DNA of 64,000 nt, taken from Blattamonas nauphoetae. Lineage: Eukaryota; Preaxostyla; Oxymonadida. The DNA is taken from assembly GCA_033064195.1 (NCBI GenBank), contig JARBJD010000030.1:1-64000 (forward strand), given 5' to 3'. Shown here piece after piece: positions 9,375-21,180 of this stretch; the stretch's first letter is position 1, and every line of letters begins with the position of its first letter. The position numbers and the translations under genes were made by a program. The notes beneath the pieces were generated by a model. It saw only the letters and a program-made list of their open reading frames with translations, searched no databases and had not been told where the DNA came from.

Positions 9375-10421
9375 AATGAAAATGACTTTTACTTCAAGTA
9401 TTTTCTGAATTGTCAATCGGCATGGAGAAAAAGCATTGGAAGTGGTGTCTCTGCCAACGTGGTTCCCAATTCGCCTTCTATACTACTATCCGCACAGATT
9501 ATAAGACCGTGGTTCGATCATTACCTTCGATTGCGACAATTGTACACGTATCCCAATTCACTTGTTTTTAATTTAGATGAGTCTTTTGCCAATTCTGCCC
9601 CCAACCATAATGTTCTGGTAGCAGTTGAACCAGACGACCCACGGCCCATTGTCCCCCAAATACCCCTCCCAAGCAAAACTACTTTCATCCTCACTATCGC
9701 CGCCGACGGCAAATTTTTGCCAACCATCCTCTTGGTTCCTTTTCAACAGCTTCCAGTGGAATATGCTCCTTTCAGAGGATCAAACCTTATAATCATTTCA
9801 AATCCTCAAACTAGAATGACCAATACATTATTCCCAACGATCTTTCAAATGTATATCCTTCCATATATGCTTCAACGAAGACAAAACATCAACCAAGAAA
9901 ACTCTCGGATCCTCCTCATTATGGACGGCCTTCGCTCTCATTATGTGGCGTCGGTTCAACTGCTTTGTCAACGAAATAGCATAGACATCGCAATCCTCCC
10001 TTCACATACTACACACATGCTGCAGCCAGTCGATCAGTATGTCACGGCCACCATCAAACAAGGCCTACTGAGCTCCATCCGTCCCCAAGCACTTGCTGAT
10101 GCATCACAGAAACGCACAGCCTTCATAGAGGCTTTCGACCAGGCTCTCTCAGACGGATTAAGCCCAAAAATTGTCAAAGCCTCTTTCCGCGACACAGGCC
10201 TCAATCCACCGACTATCCAGCCTGTTGCAGCAAAACTGACAGATGCCGAACTCCCCAGAAGGCTTAATCCAGCACCCGCGCGACGAGACCATTCCAGAGA
10301 AGGTCTCTGGTTCATTAGTGATCCAGATCTTCTGAGAAGATTCAACGCTCCTCCCAATCCAGATATTCCCATAGACCCAAATGATGATGGTGCAGATGAC
10401 TCGAGCGATGAAGGCGAATAA
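9375..10421 (+). mobile_element. pogo/Tigger-type DDE transposase, N-terminus missing
   Basis: The frame is open from 9375; the first usable start in the alignment is a GTG at 9459, so the 5' part is truncated or lies in an unseen exon. The protein holds a DDE_1-family catalytic core: NLDES for the first Asp, LLIMDGLRSH for the second, and LPSHTTHMLQPVDQ for the third, the typical signature of pogo/Tigger/Jerky transposases. Helix-turn-helix DNA-binding domains that normally precede the core are not visible; WRKSIGSGVSAN upstream fits the linker before the catalytic domain. The tail is acidic (DPNDDGADDSSDEGE). No flanking terminal repeats were found, so this is either a decayed transposon or a domesticated core. 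The frame is intact over about 340 codons. Confidence 0.8.
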
Positions 10422-10565
10422 CGTGACACTCTTTTTGTTTCTCAATTCACTTTTCTCATTCAACGGTTTCAATTTTTTTTCAAATGGGTCCATCTCGGTT
10501 CTACCCCCCATTTTTTAAAAACCCCCAATTTTTTAGGGACTAATTCAAAAGCTGTTCAAATCGCT

Positions 10566-12024
10566 ATGTCAGCTACCCCACCATCACAAGACCCTCATCC
10601 AGTCCCTCGACAATCTTCACCACAAGCGCGTGAACCTCCACAGCAGACTGTTACTCAACAACTCGTTTCTCACATGATGCAACGAATCTGGGCAGATATA
10701 CCTGATAACCACAATTTCCAACTTCCATTTGAACATCCACTACAGTATCTTGCGACAAAGAATGCATATGCATCCGTTCCAGAGGATTTTGTCTTTCACC
10801 CTCCATCCGAACACCTTGTCCCACCTGAACTCAGCCAATTAATTTACAATCTTCGCGATGAGACGAAAAGGGGAGAAGCTATCCAAAAACTTGTAATTGT
10901 CTGATTTTTTCATCTTCTTGTTTACGAATGAACCAATGTTAGATGAAAGACTCATCACGCTACGCTCCACACATGGGGTCACTCCTATGGTACTCGTCTG
11001 GAACTATGAGCCTTCTTGTTGAAGAGATTATTGCAGTTTATCCATACCTTGATGATGCTGAAAAACACCAGAAGTTTATTCCTTTGTATCCTACTCCATC
11101 ATTCTCTGTTCAAACCAAATTACTACTTTCATCTTCTTCAAACATCTAATACAACAAGTTCTTTTGCGAACGCAATTAACTGTTTGCAGCTTTTACAACC
11201 AGTGGCACTCAGTGCGGAAATTTGTGGACCACTCGTGAATTGTATCCAATATTCTTTGCTTTTATTGTCTTTCCCACAAACTCAAGCGCGTATTCCACTC
11301 TTGACCATTCCATTTTTGCGTACCGAGAAGTCCTCTCCGGAGATTATCACACTTAAAGAAATGAGCATGTGGCTCCATGCATGCATCGTCCAGCATCTGG
11401 ATATGGAGCTTACCTATCAACTCCTTGAAAATGAAATTCTTCGCTATTGCCGTGATCTCTTGAAAGCTCAAATTCGGGCACCTCTCCTCGTTTGCGCTGC
11501 TTCTCACTAACTTTCAATCACTAATGAATCTCGTGTTTTTTCTCTATCGGCCGAATTGTTCAGCCTGTTGCGATAACAGTGTTCTATGCCATCTTTTGCT
11601 TTGAGGTTTCCCTCAGTCCGCCAACGGATGGCCGTTTTGACCAGCATCGACAATCGTTCTTGGAGATCGTCACTGAACTGAATGTGCTCCTTCCCAAATT
11701 TACTGTGGAATCCGAAGATGATGATCGAACCATTTTCTATTTTGTGAAATTTGTACTAAAGTGCTACTCACAACCAAAGTTTGACCATCTTCATCTCATT
11801 TTGTCTCTCTCAGAATGCAGAATCATATGCACCAAACAGGCATCATCGCCAATTTTCAACCAAAAGGAGCAATATATCAGCTTTATAGTTCCCCAGATAT
11901 TCCTTCAATGTATACACACACACAAAATGCGATTTCTCTCCTGATTTCGCGTGTGCCTACAACACAATGTCTGCCACATTCAATCTTCATTATTTGTCTC
12001 TATCCAACTGTCTGTGTAGTCTGA
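10566..12024 (+). CDS. CNOT9: CNOT9/Rcd1-like subunit of the CCR4-NOT complex
   Basis: CNOT9 is the armadillo-repeat subunit of the CCR4-NOT deadenylase that contacts mRNA-decay adaptors. Five exons fit: 10566-10892, 10943-11073, 11159-11489, 11564-11778 and 11814-12024 (404 residues), with GT-AG introns of 50, 85, 74 and 35 bases. After a Pro/Gln-rich N-terminal extension of about 90 residues comes LIYNLRDETKRGEAIQKL, matching the first helices of Rcd1. Next are YAPHMGSLLWYSSGTMSLLV, the HQNSFANAINCLQLLQPV block (human HQSNRVCNALALLQCV) and PVAITVFYAIFCFEVS. The extension is unusual for the family. The 3' end (after about 11880) aligns poorly, so the final exon boundary is uncertain. The window's transposase lies just upstream, on the same strand. 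Confidence 0.85.
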
Positions 12025-12278
12025 ACAAGCAAATGTCTACACACCTCTAGCATCTTCATCGACATCTTGAATCGGTTTTTTTGTTGAAACCAATCCTTTA
12101 TCTCTCAGAAATGTGTACCCATGACAAAACTTCGCATTTCTTTGTGATGATTGAGCAAACAGGTCTCAGATATTCCAAAAAAAGTCAATCCCAGCAAAGA
12201 AGAGATGATGCTTTATTTGAAGTGGTATAAGAATATCGAACGGAAATGAGTTAACTTTATGAATGGAAATAGCGAAAA

Positions 12279-13409
12279 TTATCGCGGAATGATGTGAGTC
12301 TCAGGCGGAAGCACACCAGTTCTTGTCAGAAAGTAAAAGAGCGGAGCTACAAAGAGTACTCCGCATATTCGATCCAAAAATCCTCCGTGTCCAGGAATAG
12401 CTGTTCCCGAGTCCTTTACACGACCGATTCGTTTCAAATATGACTGGAGAAGGTCCCCAAACTGTTCGATAAAACATCCAGATAACGAGACAAGGAAGAG
12501 ATTCAGTGGTTCGTATTGTGGAATATGATGCAGCCAGATGCGAAGGAACATCATGAGTCCAGTGTTAAATAATGCTAGCAAGAGAAATAATTGTTGATGA
12601 TCGTGACATCGAGGAAAGATGATGATAAAACGCAGGAAACCTCCAATAACTGTTCCACCAATAAGCCCTTCCCATGATTTCTTGGGGCTGATAATCGGAG
12701 AAATTTTGTGCTTTCCGAGAGGCCTGCCGATTAGCATCGCAAAAGTGTCTGCGCAGACAACACACTGCAAATACAGAAATGCAATATACAATGAAAAAAT
12801 GGATGATCCAGACATCAATAGCGAGGGATGAGAGGCATGGATGTGTTTTTTGGAGGATATTTAGAATACCGAGTCCCATCACAATCCAAACCCACCCAAT
12901 CAAGCATCCACCGATATGAAGGAAATTGTCGATATGAATATTATCTTTCTGGACAAATAGGAGAGTATTGAAATTGAAATCAGTGAAAAAAGAATGAGAA
13001 AAGAAGAGGTTCCGATTCGGTTTGGGCAAACCTCCTTTACTGAAGTATACACCAAATGGTAGATCACAAGGAAGAGAAAGCAGCCCAAGAACGAAAATGT
13101 CGTGTACTCGAGGCTTGCTGTCAGACAAGCTGTGAGTGAGATCTGGGTGGCACAGATCTGGTTGATAACTGTGAGTGAATGAGATTTTTTGGCGGATCCC
13201 GTAAAGAGTATTTTAATCAGATTGTGAAATTCATGATTTGCTACGCCCGTAACGCCCAATGTCAAGACAATGAATAACGGACGATACAGAGCACTAGAAA
13301 GGACTAAAACAGGTCCAATAATGATGCTAGTAACAATCCTGCCGAACCAATTCGTTGGACGATCCTCAGTCACAGGTTTATTGATCTTCGAAGGGAGTTT
13401 CGGAGCCAT
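12279..13409 (-). CDS. CDS1: CDP-diacylglycerol synthase (phosphatidate cytidylyltransferase)
   Basis: Makes CDP-diacylglycerol from phosphatidate and CTP in the ER membrane for phosphatidylinositol synthesis. The C-terminal part has the family signature: KHKISPIISPKKSWEGLIGG, then SYLKRIGRVKDSGTAIPGHG followed by GFLDR, the metal/CTP-binding motif; ADTFAMLIGRPLG precedes it. The N-terminal exon starts MAPKLPSKINKPVTEDRP and contains membrane helices (IVTSIIIGPVLVLSSAL; FSFLGCFLFLVIYHLVY). The frame changes at least twice between about 12.79 and 13.03 kb, so short introns lie there; one candidate, starting GTATATTGCATTTC, would be only 25 bases and I leave it open. The usual IPGHGGxxDRxD has Cys at the last position (DRIC), which is odd if the exon boundary is right. 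It converges with CNOT9. Confidence 0.85.
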
Positions 13410-14172
13410 TGTTTTTAATTAAGGGGAAGGTTGGCATTGGGCAAAATTTTGACAATTTAGACAGTAGTTTCTTTTTCACAAAAACCGGAGAAATTTTTTA
13501 TTCATGAAATCGAGTGAAGTGAGTGAAGAAATGTTTACAAGGCCTTTTCAATCCAAGAATTGGCTCAGATTCTCTTGGGAGCCGCTGTTTTCTGGCATTG
13601 GTTTTCGTCTCTTTCTTTGAGAGGTTCTACATTGTGTAGAAGTGAGATGTGTATCATGAATCATTTTAGTCAGGATTTATCTAACTATGGTCAATTTTGG
13701 AGGCCGAATGGACGACACCATAGAAGATAGAGGATGGATTTCTTTTTTCACAACCCATTCCCAACACCTCCATCCTAGAGATCTAATCCAAAAAAAGTGG
13801 TTCAATGAGTCGAAAAATGTGATGGAAGACAATTGAGACACATTACACCTCCGATTAAAGCATCTCAGATTGATCAAACCAAAGTGTCTAATTTGTCAAA
13901 TTTTTGCCCATTTTTCTCATTTCACTCTCAGTCTGGCAATTTTGATGTTCAATAGTTCCAATAAAGTGGGTGTTAGTGTCTAGTACAGTTTCACCAATAT
14001 TACTCAGCTCCTGGACTTCAACGTTTTCAAACACTTTTTTCCATATCTTGTGACTCTTTTATCTGGAAAACATCGTCATTGTAACGTTCTCGATCAGAAG
14101 AGAGGAATGTGAGTCTTAACGTGGGTCATCTGCTGTTTTCTCTTAGTTGCCATCTCTTGATTGTTGGGTAGA
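13410..14172. other. Intergenic, no gene recognised
   Basis: Lies between the start of the CDP-DAG synthase gene and the end of the SSRP1 gene, both on the minus strand. Several short ORFs cross it, none with recognisable content. Because both genes read left, the part next to 13410 should hold the CDP-DAG synthase promoter. Confidence 0.55.
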
Positions 14173-15955
14173 TTAATCACTGTCATCGTCATCCTTCACC
14201 ATCTTTGGCCTCTGTCTGGGAGTTTGTTGAGTTGTTGTTCTTCGTTTCTCGGTCGGGGCTTCCTTTTCCAGTGATTTCAGTTCGTCTGCCAATCCTTCTG
14301 AATCTTCCCCATCATCGGCTTCAAAAGCTCCTTCAAGTCGTTTGTTTTCTTCAGCTGATTCATCAGACCCACTATCCCCACTTTCTGACTCACCATAAGC
14401 CTCATCATCGCTTGAATCATCATCCTGATCAACCTGTGCTTGTTTCGTCTCGCCGCGGTTACTCTTTGCTGTATCTTTCACTTTGACTCCGACTTCTTTC
14501 AAATACTTCACAATCGGCCCGTAATCTGGCCTTGGAATCGTCGTGAATTCAAACACACCCGGAGCTACATGTAATGTCGCTCGAATATCAAACGATGTCT
14601 GTGCAGACGAGGCTGATGATGACAGCCTGGGAAAGTCAATCGCAATCACGTCGGAAAATGGCACGACAATGGGCGGCTTTGGAGCAAAAACAAGAGACTT
14701 CTTGAAGAAGTACAGCTGGCCATTCGAGCTCTTGTGCGATGCATTCACAAATTTCCGGCCATCGTCTGTGGTGAAGTGTCGTGGGAAATCAATCTTCTTT
14801 CCTGTGAAAGCAGCCACCAGCGTCAGGATGGTCTGTGTTGCTGTAGCATCAATCGTTTTCCCCAGTTTCTTTCCAAATTGTTCAATTTCTTCGTCTGTCA
14901 GATTCAGGGTGGTCTGCATCGGTGTTGCATGAGTATCATTCTTGATAACAAAGTTGTCGTATGTAGTTTGACCTTGTCGCATCGGTTGCTTGAACGACAA
15001 CATAATCCATGCAAATTGTTGGTCTGCTCCCGGAAGAGCGTAAATATTTGTGATATTCCGGTATTCGATTGTGTGTGTATGCGTTTTCCCATGAACCATC
15101 ATCACTTTCCGATAGAACTCGATGCTCAGTCGACCACTGACAAATAGTTCATAAAAACTCATGCAAACCGAGGAACATCAAAGGGAATTTCGGTGAACGA
15201 GGCAATTCTCTCCCCAGCCGCGGATGAAATATGGCCTTTCGATTTGATCTCGTTGCGAAGACTCTAACACAATTCATACAAAAGTAATGACAAATACCTC
15301 TGCACGAGTGATCGTCCCATCCTTTCCTGGAACGTAGAATTTAATCGACACAAGAGATTCCTCCTACAAAAAGAGAATGACTGCAATTATCAAACGTTTG
15401 GTTTGCTCACTTTTGGTTCTTGGAAAAAGAGTGTAACTGTATTCTTGAGAGCCTCAACTTGATTGATCGACTTTGCCGGAAATTCAAGAATGGTCTTTGA
15501 ATCGTGAGTGAATGCCACCGTATCTGGGATGAGTAGTCAAAGATGCCAGAGAAACAAACCATCCACACGCACCTCACCCCAATTCGCTCCAGAGACATCA
15601 CTTTGCAGGATACTCAGAGGAACATAGTTATCAGGGTTTTCTGTAAATATCTTAAATGGTTTCACGAAGTCAGATGGGAAATTCGTAAAAATTTGGCAGC
15701 TGTTGTCTTTTGTATAGAACTTAATGATGTTTCCCGAAATCGTCTGCACCCATGTGATGTTTTGAAGATCTGAAGGCGTCAGAGTGATTGTTTTTTGGGT
15801 GTCACGGGAAGTGAACATAAATCGTGAATCTTTTCGATCAAGGGTGAAAGTTCCTCGGTTCTGAACAGAAAAAAAACATTACAGGAATAAAATTACTTGA
15901 AAACCCCTGCGAAAAAGATATTTTGAACTTCTGTCTTCTGCTGTGATGGGTCCAT
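14173..15955 (-). CDS. SSRP1: FACT complex subunit SSRP1/Pob3
   Basis: FACT is the histone chaperone that opens nucleosomes for polymerases. Six exons fit on the minus strand: 15905-15955, 15560-15860, 15411-15523, 15298-15363, 15169-15263 and 14173-15136 (529 residues), with introns of 44, 36, 47, 34 and 32 bases, each a GT-AG pair that keeps frame. The first half is the SSRP1 N-terminal region (GANWGEV; SIKFYVPG). FDVPRGRLSIEFYRKVMMVH and GKT span the 32-base intron and match human [36 protein letters not shown] and FVNASHKSSNGQLYFFKKSL continue the middle PH domains. The tail is acidic and ends DDDDSD. As in yeast Pob3 there is no HMG box. The start MDPSQQKTEVQN was chosen because it joins the N-terminal fold in frame. 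Confidence 0.92.
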
Positions 15956-16319
15956 CAAAACTTCTGGGTTGATCTCTCACCCCCAGGATTCAATGAGCAA
16001 CATAGATGGATAGAGTCCCCCTTCCACAATTGCTCTTGATAAATCAGCTCCACAATCACTTCGACGATAGCATGTGGAGCCTAGGGCATCCTTGTCATCT
16101 TCAGTCCCAATGTTATGGGAATACCTCAAAGAGACGCAAGCCTTTTACAGATGAAACCGAAGAATAATATGTTTGATTTAACCATTTCTATCTTCCTCCC
16201 TCATCTTTTAGTGTGTACGGTGATGCAGCTCTCCAAACTCACGGAATCTGGGTTTTCTCAACTTCATTCTAACTATTCCCCAATCTGAAAACAATATCCC
16301 TCCATTTTTTTCTCCCAAG
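15956..16319. other. Divergent spacer, 5' exon of the next gene not resolved
   Basis: Lies between the start of SSRP1 (minus) and the first recognised exon of the RS-domain gene (plus). It should hold both promoters. A first exon of the RS-domain gene should be here, but no ATG-donor combination in the right phase could be chosen with confidence; ATGCAGCTCTCC at about 16222 has a donor in the wrong phase. Confidence 0.4.
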
Positions 16320-17019
16320 AAAGAAACCATTGGATTTGATCCACATGCTCCAGCAGCTGGTGAAGAAGATATCCAAGCAAGACGAGAATCGGAAGCACAA
16401 AAGGCGAAAGAGTTGATTTCTCTTGTTTCAATAGCAACAGGCCAGTCAAATCAACAAGTTAAACGTGGATGTTGTAAGAAATGTGGAAAATGTATTCTCT
16501 CTTCTGCTCTTCATCAACAACTTTTGCTCTTCTTTTCGCAAAGCTGGACACTTCACATCTCAATGTATGAACATTCTTCCCAATGGAATAAACAGTTTGT
16601 TTTTTTGTTCATTTCTGACTCATCTTTCTAAAGCTGCTCTCCCAATCTCGATTCCAACCCCATCACCTTCTCCCACTCCTGATCCAACACCTCCTCCAAA
16701 ACACTCACGGAGACGTTCACCATCCTCTTCCGACTCTTCATCTTCTTCTCTCTCTGACAGCTCATCAGGCCACATTCGAAAGAGGAAGAGAACACACTCA
16801 AACAAGCATTCCGTGTCCACACACAAAGACAGGAGAAGCCATCGAGAGAAAGAAAGAAGAAAGGACAGCAGGAGAGATTCTTCGGAAAGACGAGACCGAT
16901 CGAGGGAGAAACGAGGAAGGGACAAAGACAGAGAAAAAGACAGAGACAGAAGGAGAGATCATCATTCTCGACATCACCAAAGAAAACACAGATCGTCAAG
17001 CAGTGATTCTCGGAGTTGA
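16320..17019 (+). CDS. Zinc-knuckle RS-domain protein, SREK1IP1-like (5' end unresolved)
   Basis: Exons 16320-16491, 16544-16594 and 16634-17019 fit with GT-AG introns of 52 and 39 bases. The protein has TIGFDPHAP and an acidic helix (EAQKAKELISLVS), then one CCHC zinc knuckle, CCKKCGKSGHFTSQCMN, split by the first intron. Its spacing (CX2CX4HX4C) matches SREK1IP1/P18SRP. The C-terminus is a long Arg/Ser/Asp tail (KDRRSHREKERRKDSRRDSS and on). These features are those of nuclear splicing-associated proteins. The intron-rich genome and the U1-70K gene in the same window fit such a role. A first exon upstream is missing from my model. Confidence 0.7.
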
Positions 17020-17205
17020 CTCGACAGTTTTCACCAAATCACGAACTGGATCATGAGCATATCCACTGTGGACGCGGGTTGAGATATGCGAATCTTGCAT
17101 TACGAAATTTTGATTTTTTGTCCACAATTCAATAAAATTTGCAGAATATAATGGAAATACTCTTTCTTTCATGAATCCGATTTCACCCATAACAATACTC
17201 ACCTG

Positions 17206-18616
17206 ATGCAAGACATCGGAGAATCAGTGAAATCATCTGTTTCTTCACTTCTTGAAACAATTTCTGAATCAAATGAAACCCTTACATCAGTTTCTGAAGC
17301 TATCAATGACACAATCAGTGACACGATAGAAACTGTGTCAAGCCAGTCGATTTCTCCGATTAAGATTGCCGTTCTTCTGTCTCTTGGAATTCTCCTTGTC
17401 CTTGTTCTGATTTTGGCTATAGGTTGGTCCTTTCTTCTATCATTATGACACCTTCAGTAAACTACTGCATTGGCCCTGAAAAGGTTCCAAAAATTGCTCT
17501 TGTCGGACTAAAGGATTCTGGCAAAACAGCACTCTTCAATCGTGTCTGATTTCTGAATTGTAACATCCCTCTTACAGCTGCAACGTGGAGTTTTTCAGAC
17601 CGAGGGGAACAGCACCCAGGTGACGGAGGAAACATTTGTTTTTCATAAAGACAAGGTATTCTCCATTTTTCCCCAAAATTATTGCTTTTGTCGACTATAG
17701 ATTGATTTTGGCTCTAAGAAAATGAAGACTGTTCTCGATTGTCCAGGTGATGAAGCAAAGCGTTCACAGTTTCATTTTCCCTCAAATTCATCCTTCACAG
17801 ATTGTACAATCACAAATACTTCGCCGACTTGAACCTAATCGTGTTTGTCATTGATTCAACAACTTTTGAGTCTTCAATCCGCGATGTAGCACGGTTTGCT
17901 TGAATATTATCTAATCTGCATCTTCTTCACATTTTCTCCGATTTCAGATTCATTTATTTCATCATCACCAACGCTGTTGTCCGAAAGAACAAAACACATA
18001 TCATCATCGCATTTAGCAAAATAGATGCTCTCGAGTCGTTTAATGGATCGTTCTACGCACTTCCTAAACTTCGCCGCGAATACCAAGAGGTGGATCAAGC
18101 AGAAAAGACGAAGAACGCGGTTGATGAATCGAAGATGAGCCAGAAAGAGTTGAAAGAGCACCAGAAACTTCAGAAGAAAGAAGAAAAAGACCGAAAGAGA
18201 GAAGAAGAAGAGTTTAAGGAGAAGATGGAACAAAGACTGAAAAACCACGAGACAATGATCAACATGAAAGTGAAACTCCTGGAATTGGAACAAGAAATGT
18301 ATGAAAATGAACGGGGAGTGTTTCTGATGTTCAATAATTCTGTTTTCTGATTAATTGATATAACTTGGTGACTCTTCTTTCCGTGTTTCAGAGATGACAT
18401 CGGTCGCGCTCATATGAGACACAATCCAAATGATCAAGATGTTGCTGAGCTCTTTAAAACGGGATTTGATTTCAAGAAACTGAAGAAGTTTGTCAGTCTC
18501 TTTTTCACAATCATCTTTCCGACAGCAAATTGATCTTGACTGAATTTTCGTCTAAGACCAACGATATCGCGCTTCTTTTGCGGGATATCCACAAACTTCT
18601 GGGTGATGAGAATTAG
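17206..18616 (+). CDS. SRPRB: Signal recognition particle receptor beta subunit
   Basis: SRbeta is the membrane-anchored small GTPase that holds SRalpha on the ER. Eight exons fit (17206-17422, 17458-17543, 17578-17655, 17701-17768, 17801-17893, 17948-18298, 18392-18491, 18557-18616; 350 residues) with seven introns of 35, 34, 45, 32, 54, 93 and 65 bases. Residues 1-50 are Ser/Thr/Glu-rich, then one membrane segment (IAVLLSLGILLVLVLILAI), then the GTPase: G1 VGLKDSGKTALF, G3 DCPGDE, G4 as SKID. A Lys/Glu-rich coiled segment (SQKELKEHQKLQKKEEKDRK) sits where the family has an insertion between G4 and G5. GTPase order and topology are as in animals and fungi; G1 has Asp where many have Gly. The next gene starts 118 bases on. 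Confidence 0.9.
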
Positions 18617-18734
18617 TTTCCATGATGTAAATCAGTAGCATCTGTTTATTCATCACTTACACATCATGACATAATGAAACAGTTCTCATTCCACTCTAAT
18701 AGATACAACTATCAATTTTAAATGTGTATCTGCA

Positions 18735-19803
18735 ATGTTTCATCTGTTTGGAAGACCAGAAACGGATGGAGATGTAATGTCTGTCGATCACGTGCGAGTT
18801 GGGGCGATCTCTTTTCTTGATCATCCAACATCATTTTTCATGGAATCATGGTTCAAAACTGTGAAAATCGCATCTGATGTCTGGATACCCCCTGGTTGTC
18901 TCTCAGACATTGACAGATACGTCTCGGAAACCTACAATCAACATCTCATGACGTTTCGTTCTCTCTCAGTCTTCATCGACTTTCTGCTTTTATCTTGATC
19001 ATAAAATCTTTCATCTGTTCTGTTTCGTCTCTTATCTGTGAAATATCTTCAGATACAATCCGAAATTGCATGGTATTATTCTGTCTTACTCTCAGCTGGG
19101 AATTACGAAAGAAGTTGGCTATGCCCCGTCTGATATTGGGCTTGTTGGGCTAAAAACAGAAGCGCAGCTCCTTCTTTTTAGCCCTCTACCTGAACATGCA
19201 ATTCGTATGCCGACATTCCTCTCGTCAATAGGTTTATTGTGAAATTTCTTTAATAGCTGCAATTGTTCAAAAAATAACCTCAAATGGAATCAATCTTCTT
19301 GTTTTTGGTCTTTTTAATGCCACTATTTCTATGTCAAATGTCTGCATCTCGAATTTCTTCACAAATCAAAAATCCTTTAGATTCCAATGTATTCCTTCCA
19401 TGATCAAACTTTAACACGAAAGACGGATGATATGTACAGATCTTTACCACGAACCACATTTCCAGACATCATTACTGCACAATCATCCCTCAAAATTAGT
19501 ATTACTTCCATGACATCAATCACAGGGCTCCCCATACTCGAAGCTACTTTGAACGAACATGCGTTTCATTCATCATCTCTTCAAAATGAAATCGAAGAGA
19601 AATTTGCTGGAAAAGCTCATAGTTTGGACGATGTGGAGGAGAAAGTGTCAGCTGAACCTAAATCTCATCCAAAGAAGCACAAAGACAACAAAAAGGACAA
19701 AAATCATCAGGACAATGATGAAAAGATAGAAAAGCAGAAACGCAAACATTCTGATGACGACAAAAAACACATAAAAGAGAAAAAAGAAAAGAAAACGAAA
19801 TGA
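18735..19803 (+). CDS. POLR1F: RNA polymerase I subunit RPA43
   Basis: RPA43 pairs with a partner to form the stalk of RNA polymerase I and recruits Rrn3. Four exons fit: 18735-18952, 19053-19204, 19257-19339 and 19381-19803 (291 residues); introns are 100, 52 and 41 bases. The Rpb7-N fold is seen in YNPKLHGIILSYSQLGI, the family pattern for the first strands (human YSPELQGVPVAYDNIRL), then LKTEAQLLLFSPLPEH. The OB-fold part begins with AIVQKITSNGINLLVFGLFN followed by ATI, matching human GIVNKVSSSHIGCLVHGCFNASI. The C-terminus is a long Lys/Asp/His-rich tail, common in RPA43. The N-terminus (FHLFGRPETDGDVMSVDHVR) is not conserved. Confidence 0.85.
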
Positions 19804-19891
19804 ACAGAAACATTTCACTTGTGAAGAAGAAGATTATTTTCTTTCTCCAAAGAGTGCTGACGGAAGTTTCAAAATGAGCGTGATGTTCTTA

Positions 19892-20861
19892 TCATCTTCC
19901 ATGAAATGTTTCAAGAAAATGAATGAGTTGCGAGGGTTGAACAACGAAAAGCGGGGTGCTCTGAGGGAAATCGCGTTTTTGAGTATTGACGGCGACTGTA
20001 CATAAATGATTCTGGTCGAGGATAAACTGTTCAAACGACCAGTCGGCAGATTCATCCGTATTGTCGAGGCTGACAGTTATCGGAACAGGAGATAGTGTTG
20101 ATGGAAGAGTCGGAAGACGGTCATTCGGAATGCTGGAAAAGTCAAACGCAAGCCTTGAAACATCAAGGTTAAGCCCCAACCCTTCTGTTTTGACATAACT
20201 TTCTTTGCTCGTCCAAAATCGTGAAAATTCTATCATCTGGTTCTCGCTAGAAGACATTCGAATGCGTTTCATGGCGAGCTTTTCAGTGTTCGAGAAGATT
20301 GAGTCGAAATTCTTGAGGTGCTTTGCGACGACAGGTAAATTCTCGTTAAAATCGGATTCTGGGTCAAGATTATAGTCTAATCGACATGATGGTCGAATTC
20401 CATGATCAGAAACATCTATTCCAATCGGGTAGGACAGTTCTGAAGCACCAACCACCCAATGACCACTATGTGAAACATTATAAGTAAAATTGTTGGTATC
20501 GTATGCTGGAGACGATGAATGGAGAATTGACGCATCCAAATACGGTTTGTTTCGGTCTGTTCTATGCCAAATAAGAGAAGAATTTGGCAGATTGAGCGTG
20601 TGACAACACATCGCATTGAGAATAAGTCTCCCAATGAGTGACTGTTTTTGATCAGAAAGTGCTCTGTATTTGAGAATCCTGGTTTCTTCAGTTTCATCAA
20701 GAAGTGCTAGTGCCCGTGAGAGTTCGTTGTTCGTTGTTTCCTTCCATGCATGAGTATTCACAGCAATTCTGAATCGTCCAGGTTCTGGAAGCTGTGGAAA
20801 CGGAGTAGAAAGCCTGAAAAATGATATGAGTCAGAAGAAATAAAACGTCGAACCAGGTCAT
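19892..20861 (-). CDS. AASDHPPT: 4'-phosphopantetheinyl transferase, AASDHPPT/Sfp type
   Basis: Transfers the phosphopantetheine arm of CoA to acyl carrier proteins. Motifs in order: SDQKQSLIGRLILNAMCC, NVSHSGHWVVGASE with IGIDV (first metal-binding Asp), and FWTSKESYVKTEGLGL (the WxxKES motif with catalytic Glu and Lys). In the two-exon model the first exon is only 8 bases (20854-20861, ATGACCTG), followed by a 40-base GT-AG intron (20814-20853). Exon two then opens LSTPFPQLPEPGRFRIAVNT, which supplies the conserved N-terminal strand; total 309 residues. The later in-frame ATG (20761) would cut off that strand, hence the upstream choice. It ends close to the RPA43 stop (convergent) and is divergent from CFAP161. 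Confidence 0.85.
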
Positions 20862-21180
20862 CGATCGTCCCACGGAAATTCGAGTTCGAAACCAAAACAC
20901 ACTTGTGGTCTTTCAAAGTCATATGAATCCTGTGGAAAAAGGTCATTTCTGTAAATCAGGCTATTGATGCAAGAATAGCGTCCCTTCTGTCCATCTGTCG
21001 ACTTGATGGATCTCGAAGGGTCCGATCTCAGAAGAACAAGTTCTACGAAGACTCTGAAGTTTGAGAGACACCGATGATCTACACGTGAGGAAGAAAATAA
21101 CTGACGATTGGATTGAAATGAATCTGTTGGTCCAAATGTCAATTTGTCTGAGGATGTTTCATGTGTACCCATAATCGAAA
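20862..21180. promoter_or_regulatory. Divergent spacer between PPTase and CFAP161
   Basis: About 320 bases separate the two start codons, which point away from each other, so promoters for both genes should lie here. An ORF crosses it on the minus strand but shows no family similarity. No TATA-like or repeated motif stands out. Confidence 0.4.
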
